Shown here piece by piece: positions 9,239 to 17,981 of a DNA stretch of 62,025 nucleotides. Numbering within the stretch: position 1 is the first letter of the stretch; the number at the start of each line of letters is the position of its first letter. The notes under the pieces are model-generated. The model saw only the letters and a list, made by a program, of their open reading frames with translations, was not told the origin of the DNA and made no database searches. This DNA is from RGIG4576 sp964536025 (GTDB taxonomy: Bacteria; Bacteroidota; Bacteroidia; Bacteroidales; Muribaculaceae), in contig CAZHXA010000010.1 in NCBI GenBank assembly GCA_964536025.1, forward strand, positions 1 through 62,025. Direction: 5' to 3'. A program made the translations under genes and the position numbers.

Positions 9239-9261
9239 TATCTTTGCATTATACAAAGATA
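9239..9261. promoter_or_regulatory. mirror-image -7 boxes, TATCTTTG-N7-CAAAGATA
   Basis: TATCTTTG on the plus strand (9239-9246) and the same octamer on the minus strand (9254-9261) face each other across 7 bp. The minus-strand copy has a correctly spaced TTTTG (CAAAA at 9281-9285, 19-bp spacer) and should drive ksgA. The plus-strand copy lacks a clear -33 box but is the best promoter for the gene at 9350. The arrangement is also an inverted repeat that a dimeric regulator could bind. Confidence 0.6.
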
Positions 9262-9349
9262 GTGCAACCCGTGTTGAGAACAAAATAAAACCAAAAGTTT
9301 TTACATCATTTATGGATGCATTAGTTGTCGAATAATAATAAAAAATGCT

Positions 9350-10393
9350 ATGTTTCGCAAGATTCTTACATATCTCATTCCGCTTGTAATAGGAATAGGA
9401 TTGTTCTATTTTCTATGGATTAACGTAGATTCGCAACAACTGCTTAATTGTTTGCGTTATGATGTTGATTATTGGTGGTTTGTGCTTATAGGTTTTATAA
9501 GTATCTGGAGCCATGTTTTTCGTGCGTTAAGATGGCGTTTACAACTCCGTGCCATAGGAGTGGATGCTCCTTTACAAGCACTTGTTTGCTCTATTTTCGG
9601 CACTTATGCGGTGAATCTAATTTTTCCTCGGCTTGGTGAGGTGTGGAGGTGTGGTTATATTGCCGAGCGACAAAAGGCTTCGTTTACTCAAGTGGTGGGT
9701 TCTATGGTTGCCGACCGGTTGTCGGATACACTCACTGTGCTTGTCCTCTCGCTGATTACTTTTTTCTTGGCTCAAGATGCTTTTCATTCATTTTTAGACA
9801 CTTATCCGCAATTTAAGGAGCGGTTGTGGAATATGCTTGTATCTCCTGTAACATGGACAATTGTAGTAGCACTGATTTGTGCTATGGTTTTGATATTTCG
9901 TTTTAATACTCAAAATAAAATTGTGGTAAAACTTCGTACAATGGCTAAAAATATGTGGGATGGGTTTTATGCAATCACCAAGATGAATGGTAAATGGAAC
10001 TTTTTATTATATACAATTCTGATTTGGGGTTGTTATTTTATTCAATTATATCTTGCTAAATATGCATTTTCGTTTACTCATGATTTGAGCGTCGTAGCTA
10101 TGCTTGTCTTGTTTGTTTTGAGTAGTATAGGGATGGGGATTCCAACTAATGGAGGACTTGGAGCTTATCATGTTGCGATAATCTTCGGTTTATCCCTTTA
10201 TGGTGTTGGTACATTTGATACCGATAGTTTCGACCCGCAAGCATCAGCTTTTGCTATGGTTGAATGGGGGTTACAAACGGTTATGCTTATTATATTGGGT
10301 ATATATACGGCAATTTATGTAGCAGTAGATCGACAACGCATAGCATCGGGTAAAGTGAAAGTAAATACATCAGGAAATAAAATGCGACTTTAA
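9350..10393 (+). CDS. flippase-like membrane protein (LPG synthase TM / UPF0104 family)
   Basis: An integral membrane protein of 347 residues with about eight hydrophobic segments from residue 7 to 325. It matches the lysylphosphatidylglycerol-synthase transmembrane family (AglD/MprF N-domain-like), with HVFRALRWR, the NLIFPRLGEVWR segment and the GLGAYH motif. It lacks the soluble aminoacyl-transferase domain, so it is more likely a lipid or lipid-linked substrate flippase than an LPG synthase. It is followed after 15 bp by a small membrane protein of unknown role. Confidence 0.85.
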   Translation: MFRKILTYLIPLVIGIGLFYFLWINVDSQQLLNCLRYDVDYWWFVLIGFISIWSHVFRALRWRLQLRAIGVDAPLQALVCSIFGTYAVNLIFPRLGEVWRCGYIAERQKASFTQVVGSMVADRLSDTLTVLVLSLITFFLAQDAFHSFLDTYPQFKERLWNMLVSPVTWTIVVALICAMVLIFRFNTQNKIVVKLRTMAKNMWDGFYAITKMNGKWNFLLYTILIWGCYFIQLYLAKYAFSFTHDLSVVAMLVLFVLSSIGMGIPTNGGLGAYHVAIIFGLSLYGVGTFDTDSFDPQASAFAMVEWGLQTVMLIILGIYTAIYVAVDRQRIASGKVKVNTSGNKMRL

Positions 10394-10408
10394 AAAAATA
10401 GATATATT

Positions 10409-10930
10409 ATGGCTGAAGAAAAATATGATTTTTTCGATGACGATGATGAAAATGAATCAATAGTTCAAGAAGAAAAAGTAGAAACACCTGAAGAAAAAGA
10501 GGAAAAGGAAATAGCCAATGATACAATCATAAGAGGTTATAATCGATTGCGACTTATTGTGTATAGCATTGTCGCTATGGTGGTTTTAGGTGTATGTATA
10601 TGGGTGTGGTTATACTTTTTTAATCCTTATACGGCAATGTCGCAAGAAACCGGCAGAATCATGGAATTGAAACTGCAAGGCATGGCTTTTAAAACTTATG
10701 AAGGAAAGCTTTTATCGGAAAAATATGTAGATTGTCCTGATAAATGGATTGATTACGATTTTCCGTTTTCTGTTGTCAATGATTCAATTGCACGCAATAT
10801 AATGAGTCTTGTGGGGAGTGGAAAAAAAGTAAGAATAACTTATGAAGAATATCAAGGTACTGTAATTTGGCGAGGTAATTCACATCGTGTTGTAACAGGA
10901 ATTGATATGCTTGACGACAAGCTTAAATAG
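10409..10930 (+). CDS. single-pass membrane protein of unknown function, acidic N-terminus
   Basis: Not recognised. Of the 173 residues, the first 40 are strongly acidic (FFDDDDENES, then Glu/Lys-rich). A single transmembrane helix lies at about 50-72, and a roughly 100-residue domain follows with mixed strands that would face the periplasm. It has no signal-peptidase site. It lies 15 bp downstream of the flippase-like gene and ends at a strong hairpin, so the two genes form a likely two-gene operon. Confidence 0.7.
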   Translation: MAEEKYDFFDDDDENESIVQEEKVETPEEKEEKEIANDTIIRGYNRLRLIVYSIVAMVVLGVCIWVWLYFFNPYTAMSQETGRIMELKLQGMAFKTYEGKLLSEKYVDCPDKWIDYDFPFSVVNDSIARNIMSLVGSGKKVRITYEEYQGTVIWRGNSHRVVTGIDMLDDKLK

Positions 10931-10956
10931 GTCGTAGAAGAGCAATATATAAATAA

Positions 10957-10993
10957 AATTATGTCACTGTTAATTTAAAACAGTGACATAATT
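10957..10993. terminator. bidirectional hairpin terminator
   Basis: Arms AATTATGTCACTGTT and AACAGTGACATAATT (15 bp) with a short AT loop are followed by a T run on the plus strand. It lies between the convergent genes ending at 10930 and 10970 and overlaps the stop codon of the latter. Confidence 0.85.
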
Positions 10994-11938
10994 TTTTAAT
11001 GGAGATTTTAAGCAGTATCTTATTTCGTCGTAAGTTAAAACGATTGTAGGACAACCATAATATCCCGGAGTTAATTCATATTTCTCATAAGAGAAAACAA
11101 GACCGTATTGATGAATTCCAGGATTATGCAAAGGGTAATTTTGCAATGTTATGTGTTGAACGTTTGGCTCTGCTCCTACTTCAAGCCATGAATTTAGAGA
11201 GTCTAAATACATGTTCACAGATGTAATGTTTTCATATATAGGATATGATGAAGCCATGTGCTTGACAATTCTTTCACGCAAAGCATCATATTTATCAGGC
11301 TCTATAATGTCTTCCAATTTTACGGTTTCTCCGGTCTTTAAATTGTAAGATTGTAAAAATGAAGTTACATTGCCATGAGCACCTCCGGTGTAAGAATAAC
11401 CATATTTTACATATGTAACAAAATCTTCATTAAGAAATACAGGGTAAATATTTACGCCTAAATTAAAATCGGTACCATATTCAAGAAGTGAAGGTACATT
11501 GTTATAAAACAATTTACTTTCTTCATCAAGGAATGATTTTACAAAATCTTTTTGCGAGATGTCATTTGTTGATTTGTCTTCACATGGAGTATTGTTTTCA
11601 GTTCCTTCAGTCAATCCCAATCCTGACATTTGTCCGTGAACGAATGACAATAAATCGGTGGTTATGTTAGGGTGTAGTTCTAATATGGAAATGTTGAAAT
11701 TTGCATAAATATTGCTTGAATCGGTGTCTAATTGCATAACTACGGAATCTCCCATAACATTATTACTTCCATATGTAACGGGAGAAACTCCGTTTTCGTT
11801 AGGGGTCAAATGATTATATACATGGCATGTATCGGAAGGAAACGTTTCAAGTGTTTTGTTATTGTTACAACTTGAAAACAGGTTTATGCCTGAGCATACT
11901 AAAGCTAAAGATACTATAGAAAAAACTAAATGTTTCAT
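10970..11938 (-). CDS. DUF4163/DUF3298 (RsiV-like) domain lipoprotein
   Basis: A predicted lipoprotein of 322 residues. The start at 11938 gives MKHLVFSIV with a signal peptide and cysteine in LFSSC (about residue 24); the open frame runs further upstream without a signal-like sequence. The C-terminal half carries the DUF3298 signature YSYTGGAHGN followed by NLKTGETVKLEDI, as in RsiV-like extracellular domains. In this context there is no sigma factor or anti-sigma membrane helix, so a regulatory role is not implied. Molecular function is unknown. Confidence 0.8.
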   Translation of the reverse strand: MKHLVFSIVSLALVCSGINLFSSCNNNKTLETFPSDTCHVYNHLTPNENGVSPVTYGSNNVMGDSVVMQLDTDSSNIYANFNISILELHPNITTDLLSFVHGQMSGLGLTEGTENNTPCEDKSTNDISQKDFVKSFLDEESKLFYNNVPSLLEYGTDFNLGVNIYPVFLNEDFVTYVKYGYSYTGGAHGNVTSFLQSYNLKTGETVKLEDIIEPDKYDALRERIVKHMASSYPIYENITSVNMYLDSLNSWLEVGAEPNVQHITLQNYPLHNPGIHQYGLVFSYEKYELTPGYYGCPTIVLTYDEIRYCLKSPLKNYVTVLN

Positions 11939-11973
11939 GTTTAATTGTTTTAAATAATGATACTTAATGCTTA

Positions 11974-12004
11974 CAAAAATACTAAAAATACATATTGCAT
12001 GCAA
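11974..12004 (-). promoter_or_regulatory. promoter of the DUF3298 lipoprotein
   Basis: The minus-strand -7 box TATTTTTG (11974-11981) is separated by 20 bp from TTG (12002-12004), in full agreement with the Bacteroidota consensus. Confidence 0.65.
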
Positions 12005-12186
12005 CTATTTATATATCATTATTTTAATAATGACAAAATACGCATTTAGATAAGTCGGCTATGTATAATTATTCGTTAGCTTGGAATGAAGACTATTTAT
12101 ATACAAGTATAAGGATGAGGTTCGTAGCGTGAGTTTACAACATATAGTTTTAGATTATTTAAAGGAACATAATTATTGGATTTCGG

Positions 12187-12217
12187 TTGATTATTTCCGC
12201 GTTTTTCAGTAAGTTTG
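12187..12217 (+). promoter_or_regulatory. promoter of the GT2-radC gene pair
   Basis: TTG at 12187-12189 and TAAGTTTG at 12210-12217 are separated by 20 bp, ending 28 bp before the start codon at 12246. Confidence 0.65.
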
Positions 12218-12245
12218 TATAAATTAACACAGAAAGTCAAGCGAT

Positions 12246-13244
12246 ATGCCTTATTTTTCGATAATAGTGCCGGTTTATAACCGTATAGACGAAGTTTATG
12301 ATTTGTTGGAAAGCCTGACACATCAAACAAGCAAAGATTTTGAAGTTATTATTGTGGAAGATGGTTCTACGGAGCCTTGTAAGGATATAATATCCAAGTT
12401 TTTAAATAGCATCGATGTGCGGTATCATTACAAGAGTAATGAGGGGCGTAGTATAGCGAGAAATTATGGAATAGAACGTGCGAAAGGAGAGTATTTCATA
12501 TTCTTTGATTCCGATTGTGTTGTTCCTCCACAATATTTTGAGGTTTTAGGTAAGCAATTGAAAGAAAAATACACCGATTGTTTTGGAGGTCCCGATGCAG
12601 CACATGATTCTTTTACCGATGTGCAAAAAGCGATTAATTACAGTATGACTTCGTTCCTCACAACAGGAGGTATAAGAGGCGGGAAAATTCAAATGGAAAA
12701 GTTTGTGCCACGTTCATTTAATATGGGATATTCTCGCAAAGTGTGGGAGCTCGTTGGTGGATTCCGTGAAATGTTTTCTGAAGATATTGATATGAGTACA
12801 CGTATTCGCCAAACTGGTTTTTCTATTCAACTCATACGCGATGCATACGTGTTTCATAAGCGTCGTACATCTTTGCCAAAATTCTGTCGCCAAACCTATG
12901 TGTTCGGTATGTCACGCATAACATTAAAGTTGTTATATCCGGGTTCAATGAAATTGGTTCACTGTCTTCCTGCTTTTTTTGTATTGGGAAGTATAGGTAT
13001 GATTATTTTATCATTTGTGTGGAAATGGCAAGCTATAATACCTCTTGTGACGTATTTAATTGCAGTGTGGATAACGGCAATAATATCTACTCGAAGTTTG
13101 AAAATAGGTTCGACTGCCGTATTGACAAGTATTATTCAACTTGGAGCTTATGGATGCGGTTTCCTTAAAGCATATATATGGAAAATTTTGTTACGAAACG
13201 GACGTAACATAGAAGAAGAAATAAAAATACGTAAAGGTAAATAA
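12246..13244 (+). CDS. family 2 glycosyltransferase, membrane-associated
   Basis: A GT-A fold sugar transferase of 332 residues. Residues 3-110 contain FSIIVPVYNR, the VEDGSTE nucleotide-binding loop and the DSD metal-binding motif (FFDSDCVVPP). An ED acid motif lies in MFSEDIDMSTR. Two or three hydrophobic helices occupy about 238-310, so the enzyme is anchored in the inner membrane with its catalytic domain in the cytosol. It lies 10 bp upstream of radC. Donor and acceptor are unknown. Confidence 0.9.
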   Translation: MPYFSIIVPVYNRIDEVYDLLESLTHQTSKDFEVIIVEDGSTEPCKDIISKFLNSIDVRYHYKSNEGRSIARNYGIERAKGEYFIFFDSDCVVPPQYFEVLGKQLKEKYTDCFGGPDAAHDSFTDVQKAINYSMTSFLTTGGIRGGKIQMEKFVPRSFNMGYSRKVWELVGGFREMFSEDIDMSTRIRQTGFSIQLIRDAYVFHKRRTSLPKFCRQTYVFGMSRITLKLLYPGSMKLVHCLPAFFVLGSIGMIILSFVWKWQAIIPLVTYLIAVWITAIISTRSLKIGSTAVLTSIIQLGAYGCGFLKAYIWKILLRNGRNIEEEIKIRKGK

Positions 13245-13254
13245 TTTATGAGTC

Positions 13255-13962
13255 ATGGAAAGTGACAATCTTTACACAAGAGCCATAAAAAATCTTGCAG
13301 CCGAAGATCGTCCTCGAGAAAAAGCGGCAAGTAAGGGCTTTAGAGCATTGACAACTGCCGAATTACTGGCAATTTTAATAGGTAGTGGTTCTCGTGGAGA
13401 ATCGGTTATCGACTTGTGCCAACGCATATTAAATGCCAATGATAATAAACTTTATAATCTTGGAAGGCATAATATTCAAGATTTAACCGAAGCATTTCAT
13501 GGAATAGGAGAGGCTAAAGCTACAACAATACTTGCCGCTCTTGAAATAGCACGTCGTTATAGAGACGAAGATGATTTTGAAGAACGGGTTCAAGTTACTA
13601 ATTCCGTGCAGGTGTATAATTATATAAAATATGATTTGTGGGATCTTGAGCATGAAGAATTTTGGATAATAACATTGAACCGGGCAAAACGCATAACAGG
13701 AAAATTTCAAATAAGCCATGGAGGTACATCAAGTACCGATGTAGACTTGAAAATATTATTGAAAACTTCATTACAACAACTTGCCGATTGTGTTATTGCT
13801 GTTCATAATCACCCTTCGGGAACGTTGATGCCAAGCAGGCAAGATGACGTTCTTACCGAAAAGATTAAAAAAGGGTGTTCTGCTATAGGTATTCCGTTGC
13901 TTGATCACGTTATTGTTAGCCGTAATGGCTATTATAGCTATTTAGATGATTCAAAATTGTAA
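13255..13962 (+). CDS. radC: RadC family JAMM-domain protein
   Basis: A 235-residue protein with N-terminal helix-hairpin-helix-like helices (about 25-100) and a C-terminal JAB/MPN+ metalloprotease-like domain. The JAMM residues are H184, H186 and D197 in HNHPSG...D, with an upstream glutamate near 134. Despite the historical name, a DNA-repair role is not established for the family. The gene directly follows the glycosyltransferase, a coupling with no obvious functional reason. Confidence 0.93.
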   Translation: MESDNLYTRAIKNLAAEDRPREKAASKGFRALTTAELLAILIGSGSRGESVIDLCQRILNANDNKLYNLGRHNIQDLTEAFHGIGEAKATTILAALEIARRYRDEDDFEERVQVTNSVQVYNYIKYDLWDLEHEEFWIITLNRAKRITGKFQISHGGTSSTDVDLKILLKTSLQQLADCVIAVHNHPSGTLMPSRQDDVLTEKIKKGCSAIGIPLLDHVIVSRNGYYSYLDDSKL

Positions 13963-14006
13963 AACTCTATCAATTAAAATTACAAAAAAAGTTTATTGAT
14001 TATTTT

Positions 14007-14921
14007 ATGAACTATCAACAAATTCTCGAAGATATTTATAACGCAATTTTACCTTATGCCGAAGAAGGTAAACAGGCTGATTATATACCGGAATTGGCTA
14101 AGGTAAATCCTAATCAGTTTGGAATGTGTATTCATACTATAGATGGAGAATTTTATTCAATAGAGCAATCAGATACACGTTTTTCGATACAAAGTATATC
14201 TAAGGTATTTGCTTTGGCTATGTGCCTTTCTTTGCGAGGCGATGAATTGTGGAAGAAAGTAGGAAAAGAACCTTCTGGAACAGCTTTCAACTCGTTGATA
14301 CAGCTTGAAATGGAAAAAGGAATACCACGAAATCCGTTTATTAATGCCGGAGCTATAGTAATGGCAGATGTATTGATGTCGCATTTGAAAAATCCGAAAG
14401 AAGATTTTTTGTCGTTTGTTCAAGCCTTATCGAGCGATAAAACAATAAAATATAATGAAGTGGTTGCAGCTTCGGAACGTGAAAAAGGTTATTTAAATGC
14501 TGCAATAGCCAATTTATTGAAATATTATAATACAATAGATAATGATATAGAGAGTGTGTTGCATTTTTATTTCTTGATGTGTTCTATAGAAATGAGTTGC
14601 AGTGAATTGTCGCGTGCATTCTTGGCTTTTGCCAATCATCGTAAAAAATTTGATTATGCTGGTGTTTCGTTGACCTCTTCTCAGGTAAAACGTATGAATG
14701 CAATTATGCAAACGTGCGGTTTTTATGATGAAGCCGGAGAATTTGCCTATTTAGTGGGTCTTCCGGGGAAAAGTGGAGTGGGTGGAGGAATTGCTGCTAT
14801 TTATCCTCTTGAATATTCGGTAGCTGTTTGGAGTCCGCGACTAAATTCAAAGGGAAATTCAGTAATGGGAATAAAAGCTTTGGAGTTACTCACAACCGAA
14901 ACCAAAGAATCTATCTTTTAG
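14007..14921 (+). CDS. glsA: glutaminase A
   Basis: Hydrolyses L-glutamine to glutamate and ammonia in the cytosol. The 304 residues match the serine-dependent, beta-lactamase-like glutaminase family. The S-x-x-K catalytic pair is S63/K66 within IQSISKVF, INAGAI lies further on, and GLPGKSGVGGGI lies near the C-terminus. Gut bacteria commonly use it for acid resistance and nitrogen metabolism; that role here is inference. No separate promoter was seen in the 44-bp gap after radC. Confidence 0.95.
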   Translation: MNYQQILEDIYNAILPYAEEGKQADYIPELAKVNPNQFGMCIHTIDGEFYSIEQSDTRFSIQSISKVFALAMCLSLRGDELWKKVGKEPSGTAFNSLIQLEMEKGIPRNPFINAGAIVMADVLMSHLKNPKEDFLSFVQALSSDKTIKYNEVVAASEREKGYLNAAIANLLKYYNTIDNDIESVLHFYFLMCSIEMSCSELSRAFLAFANHRKKFDYAGVSLTSSQVKRMNAIMQTCGFYDEAGEFAYLVGLPGKSGVGGGIAAIYPLEYSVAVWSPRLNSKGNSVMGIKALELLTTETKESIF

Positions 14922-14943
14922 AAAAACGAGCAAACATTATCTA

Positions 14944-15354
14944 TTATATATAATGATTAAAAGCCGGAAGGAAAGTAAACTCATCAATGTGGCAGGCTAA
15001 CAGATTTATGATAGCTTTGATTTGTTGAGAAGTTAAGCCTTGATTATTAAAAATGTGTTTATCCTTCTCGGTTGTCGTTATTTCAAGATTGTACTTCAGT
15101 GATGTGTTGTTGTCGCTATTTAGGTTGTTATCGGATAAAATGGAAATCAAAGCAGAACATATTTCGCTGAAAGAGTCGTGTGTGCATCGATCTTCTCCAT
15201 CTTCTCGAGTGTCATCGTTTTTAAAACAATAAAACACTTTGCATCTTGAAATCGATTTTAAAATTGTGGTTTGAGCAAATCTATTACTGTCGATTTCCAA
15301 ATCAAAGTCAATCGATTCAATTATATCTGTAGATAATGTATTAATTAGATTCAT
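14944..15354 (-). CDS. unrecognised 136-residue protein at the end of the suf operon
   Basis: Not recognised. No signal peptide or membrane helix; it looks cytosolic. It has five cysteines (C38, C43, C57, C66, C121), three of them in a polar, acidic central stretch. Its start codon is only 2 nt after the sufS stop, indicating translational coupling with the cysteine desulfurase. It does not resemble SufE, SufU, SufT or an A-type carrier. A sulfur- or cluster-related role is suggested only by position. Confidence 0.65.
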   Translation of the reverse strand: MNLINTLSTDIIESIDFDLEIDSNRFAQTTILKSISRCKVFYCFKNDDTREDGEDRCTHDSFSEICSALISILSDNNLNSDNNTSLKYNLEITTTEKDKHIFNNQGLTSQQIKAIINLLACHIDEFTFLPAFNHYI

Positions 15355-15356
15355 AG

Positions 15357-16580
15357 TTAAGCAAACATTTTGGCAACTCGTTCCACAGCCTTAACAAATT
15401 GTTCTACTTCTTCCATTGTGTTATACACAGCGAATGAGGCTCTTACCGTTCCTTCAATTCCCAAACGATGCATAAGAGGTTCGGCACAATGGTGACCAGT
15501 GCGTACGGCTATTCCTAATTTATCAAGAATGGTTCCCATGTCGTAGGAATTAATATTGTTGACAAGGAAAGAAATTACAGCACTTTTGTTTTCTGAAGTA
15601 CCGAATATTTTCATTCCCGGAATATTAAGAAGTCCTTCGGTAGCTACATGAAGCAAATTATCTTCATAGGTGGCAATGTTGTCTATCCCTATATTTGTAA
15701 TATAATCAAGAGCCGTACCGAACGCAGCAATCCCTACAAAATCGGGAGTTCCTGCTTCAAATTTGTAAGGAAGTTTTGCGAAAGTTGTTTTTTCAAAAGA
15801 AACCGTACCAATCATCTCTCCACCACCTTGATAAGGGGGCATTGCTTCAAGTAGTTTTTTCTTTCCGTAAAGTACACCTACACCGGTGGGGCCGTACATT
15901 TTATGTGCTGAGAATGCGTAAAAATCGGCGTTTATATCTTGAACATCAACTTTTAGATATGATACAGCTTGTGCACCATCAACTAAAACCGGGATGCCGT
16001 GTTGATGTGCTATTTCAACCATTTCTTTTACCGGATTGACTGTGCCGAGTACGTTAGACACATGGCTTATAGCCACAAATCGAGTGTTTTCGCTGAAAAG
16101 GTCTTTATATTCTTCTATTGATATTTCTCCACGTTCATTTATAGGAACAATACGTAATCTTATGCGTTTGTTCCGTTGAAGCAATTGCCAAGGCACAATA
16201 TTGGCGTGATGCTCCATCGCAGTGACAATAATTTCGTCTCCATGAGTGAAATTTTCGCCAAAAGAAGATGCTACCAAGTTGATTGCTTCAGTGGTACCGC
16301 GAGTGAAAATGATTTCTTCAGTGCTTGCTGCATTGATGTATTGTCTCACTTTGTCGCGAGTTGCTTCTTGACGGTCGGTAGCAAGTTGAGACAATGTATG
16401 AACACCACGATGAACATTAGCTTTAAGGTGATGATACATATAATCGATTGTGTCAATCACCGTATTTGGCGTTTGTGATGTTGCTGCATTGTCAAGATAT
16501 ATAAGTTGGCGTCCCTCAATCTGAGTTTCAAGAATCGGGAAATCTTTGCGTATTTTTATTATGTCTTGGTCGGTTAGCAT
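15357..16580 (-). CDS. sufS: cysteine desulfurase SufS
   Basis: A PLP-dependent class V aminotransferase-fold enzyme that takes sulfur from L-cysteine as a persulfide for Fe-S cluster assembly. Among its 407 residues, the PLP lysine is K227 in SAHKMYGP and the persulfide cysteine is C365 in RTGHHCAEP, the group II (SufS) arrangement. It lies 18 bp after sufD and immediately before a small unknown gene. No SufE or SufU partner is found in this window. Confidence 0.97.
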   Translation of the reverse strand: MLTDQDIIKIRKDFPILETQIEGRQLIYLDNAATSQTPNTVIDTIDYMYHHLKANVHRGVHTLSQLATDRQEATRDKVRQYINAASTEEIIFTRGTTEAINLVASSFGENFTHGDEIIVTAMEHHANIVPWQLLQRNKRIRLRIVPINERGEISIEEYKDLFSENTRFVAISHVSNVLGTVNPVKEMVEIAHQHGIPVLVDGAQAVSYLKVDVQDINADFYAFSAHKMYGPTGVGVLYGKKKLLEAMPPYQGGGEMIGTVSFEKTTFAKLPYKFEAGTPDFVGIAAFGTALDYITNIGIDNIATYEDNLLHVATEGLLNIPGMKIFGTSENKSAVISFLVNNINSYDMGTILDKLGIAVRTGHHCAEPLMHRLGIEGTVRASFAVYNTMEEVEQFVKAVERVAKMFA

Positions 16581-16598
16581 ATATAAATGTGCGTCGTC

Positions 16599-17969
16599 TT
16601 ATTGCTCTATATTGTTGATTATGTCGTGGCAGTCATTTTCGCATTGCATACATAATGCCAATTTGCCGTAAAGACGTTTATCTGTTAAATGTCGAAGTCG
16701 GTCTTTTAATGAGTCCATGCGTACTGCGGAAATAACATCGGACATAAAGGCTTGCATGAGCAACATGCGTGCTTCGTTTTTAGATATTCCACGAGTTTGC
16801 ATATAAAAGATTGCATCTTGGTCAAGTTGTCCTATCGTTGTACCGTGACTGCATTTTACATCGTCGGTATAAATTTCCAATTGTGGCTTTGAATACATTT
16901 TAGCTTCGGTCGAAGTGCAAATATTGCGATTGCCTTGATATGCTTGAACTTTAGGCGAGTTTGGCGTTACAAGTATTCTTCCACTAAAAGAACCTCTTGA
17001 TTTATCCTCGAGAATATATTTGAATAGCTCATTGCTACAGCAATGTCCTACGTTGTGCTTGATATCGGTATGGTTATCAATATGCTGTTCGTTTCCGGCT
17101 ATTGCCATTCCGTATAAGTGCGTTTCACAAAATTCTCCCACAACATCGATTGAATAATCGTTGCGTGATTGTCCGTTCATGAGTGTGATACCGTTGATAA
17201 GCACATTAGAGCCTTCTTCTTGACGAACCCATAAAGAAGAAACTCTGTGAGTGCGTTCTCCCGATTCTTCCAAATCGTATAAGTCGAAAGATGAATTTTT
17301 GCCTGCAAAGATTTCTATTACTTGTGAATTAAGGAAATTCAATTCTTGGTTTTGTGTATGGTCACACACAAGCATCTTTGCATGAGCATTTTCTTCAAGA
17401 ACAACCAATATACGGCGATTAACCATTACCGGAATGGTTGCATTAAGAATATTTACAAGTTGCAATGGCTTTTCAAGTGTTGTATTCTTGGGTATGTAAA
17501 CAAGCAAGCAATCTTGTGCTAACAGCGTATTTAGTGCAACTGTAGGATTGTCAAGTGTCGCAAGTGTTCCATAATGTTTTGTGATAATTTCGTCACAAGT
17601 GTCGGCAAACTGTTTGATGGAACCCACCTTTACTCCATCGGGTAGAGAAATAGATGCTGTGCGACTGCTATAGTAAATATCATTAAAGGAAAAGTAAAGC
17701 CAAGTACTCATGTTAGGCACGTCACAACGAAATGCGTTTGCTGTATCGGCTCCGAAATCATAACGATTGATATTTATTCCGTAGTCGGGAGCATATACCG
17801 ATTCTAAATCGGTGATTTCATAATTTTCATCACCTTTAATAGGTAAACGCTTTCCTTCAAGGGCTTTAAGAGCGTTGCTTCTTAAAGCGTTCATTGCGTT
17901 AATGGAATGAGACTCAATCGTATTACGATTTTCCTTGTATAGGTCTATATATTGTTTTAATGAAGACAT
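16599..17969 (-). CDS. sufD: Fe-S cluster assembly protein SufD
   Basis: Scaffold subunit of the SufBC2D complex, which builds Fe-S clusters. Its 456 residues form the long beta-helix core typical of SufB/SufD (about 110-400), with the conserved late segment containing KCSHG and the DQDAIFYMQTRGIS motif. It lies 12 bp after sufC and 18 bp before sufS in the order B-C-D-S normal for Bacteroidota. Confidence 0.96.
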   Translation of the reverse strand: MSSLKQYIDLYKENRNTIESHSINAMNALRSNALKALEGKRLPIKGDENYEITDLESVYAPDYGININRYDFGADTANAFRCDVPNMSTWLYFSFNDIYYSSRTASISLPDGVKVGSIKQFADTCDEIITKHYGTLATLDNPTVALNTLLAQDCLLVYIPKNTTLEKPLQLVNILNATIPVMVNRRILVVLEENAHAKMLVCDHTQNQELNFLNSQVIEIFAGKNSSFDLYDLEESGERTHRVSSLWVRQEEGSNVLINGITLMNGQSRNDYSIDVVGEFCETHLYGMAIAGNEQHIDNHTDIKHNVGHCCSNELFKYILEDKSRGSFSGRILVTPNSPKVQAYQGNRNICTSTEAKMYSKPQLEIYTDDVKCSHGTTIGQLDQDAIFYMQTRGISKNEARMLLMQAFMSDVISAVRMDSLKDRLRHLTDKRLYGKLALCMQCENDCHDIINNIEQ

Positions 17970-17981
17970 ACAGAGTTTCTA

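Larger units (their letters stand above)
11939..12245. other. 307-bp intergenic region between divergent genes
   Basis: No gene is seen. It holds the two divergent promoters (11974-12004 minus, 12187-12217 plus) and a small hairpin with arms TCATTATT and AATAATGA at 12016-12033, just upstream of the minus-strand promoter. The remaining 150 bp (about 12034-12186) show nothing recognisable. Confidence 0.6.

Noticed and set aside
12097..12330. A 77-codon minus-strand frame at the start of the GT2 gene
   Set aside because: It overlaps the GT2 promoter and N-terminus and has no recognisable features.
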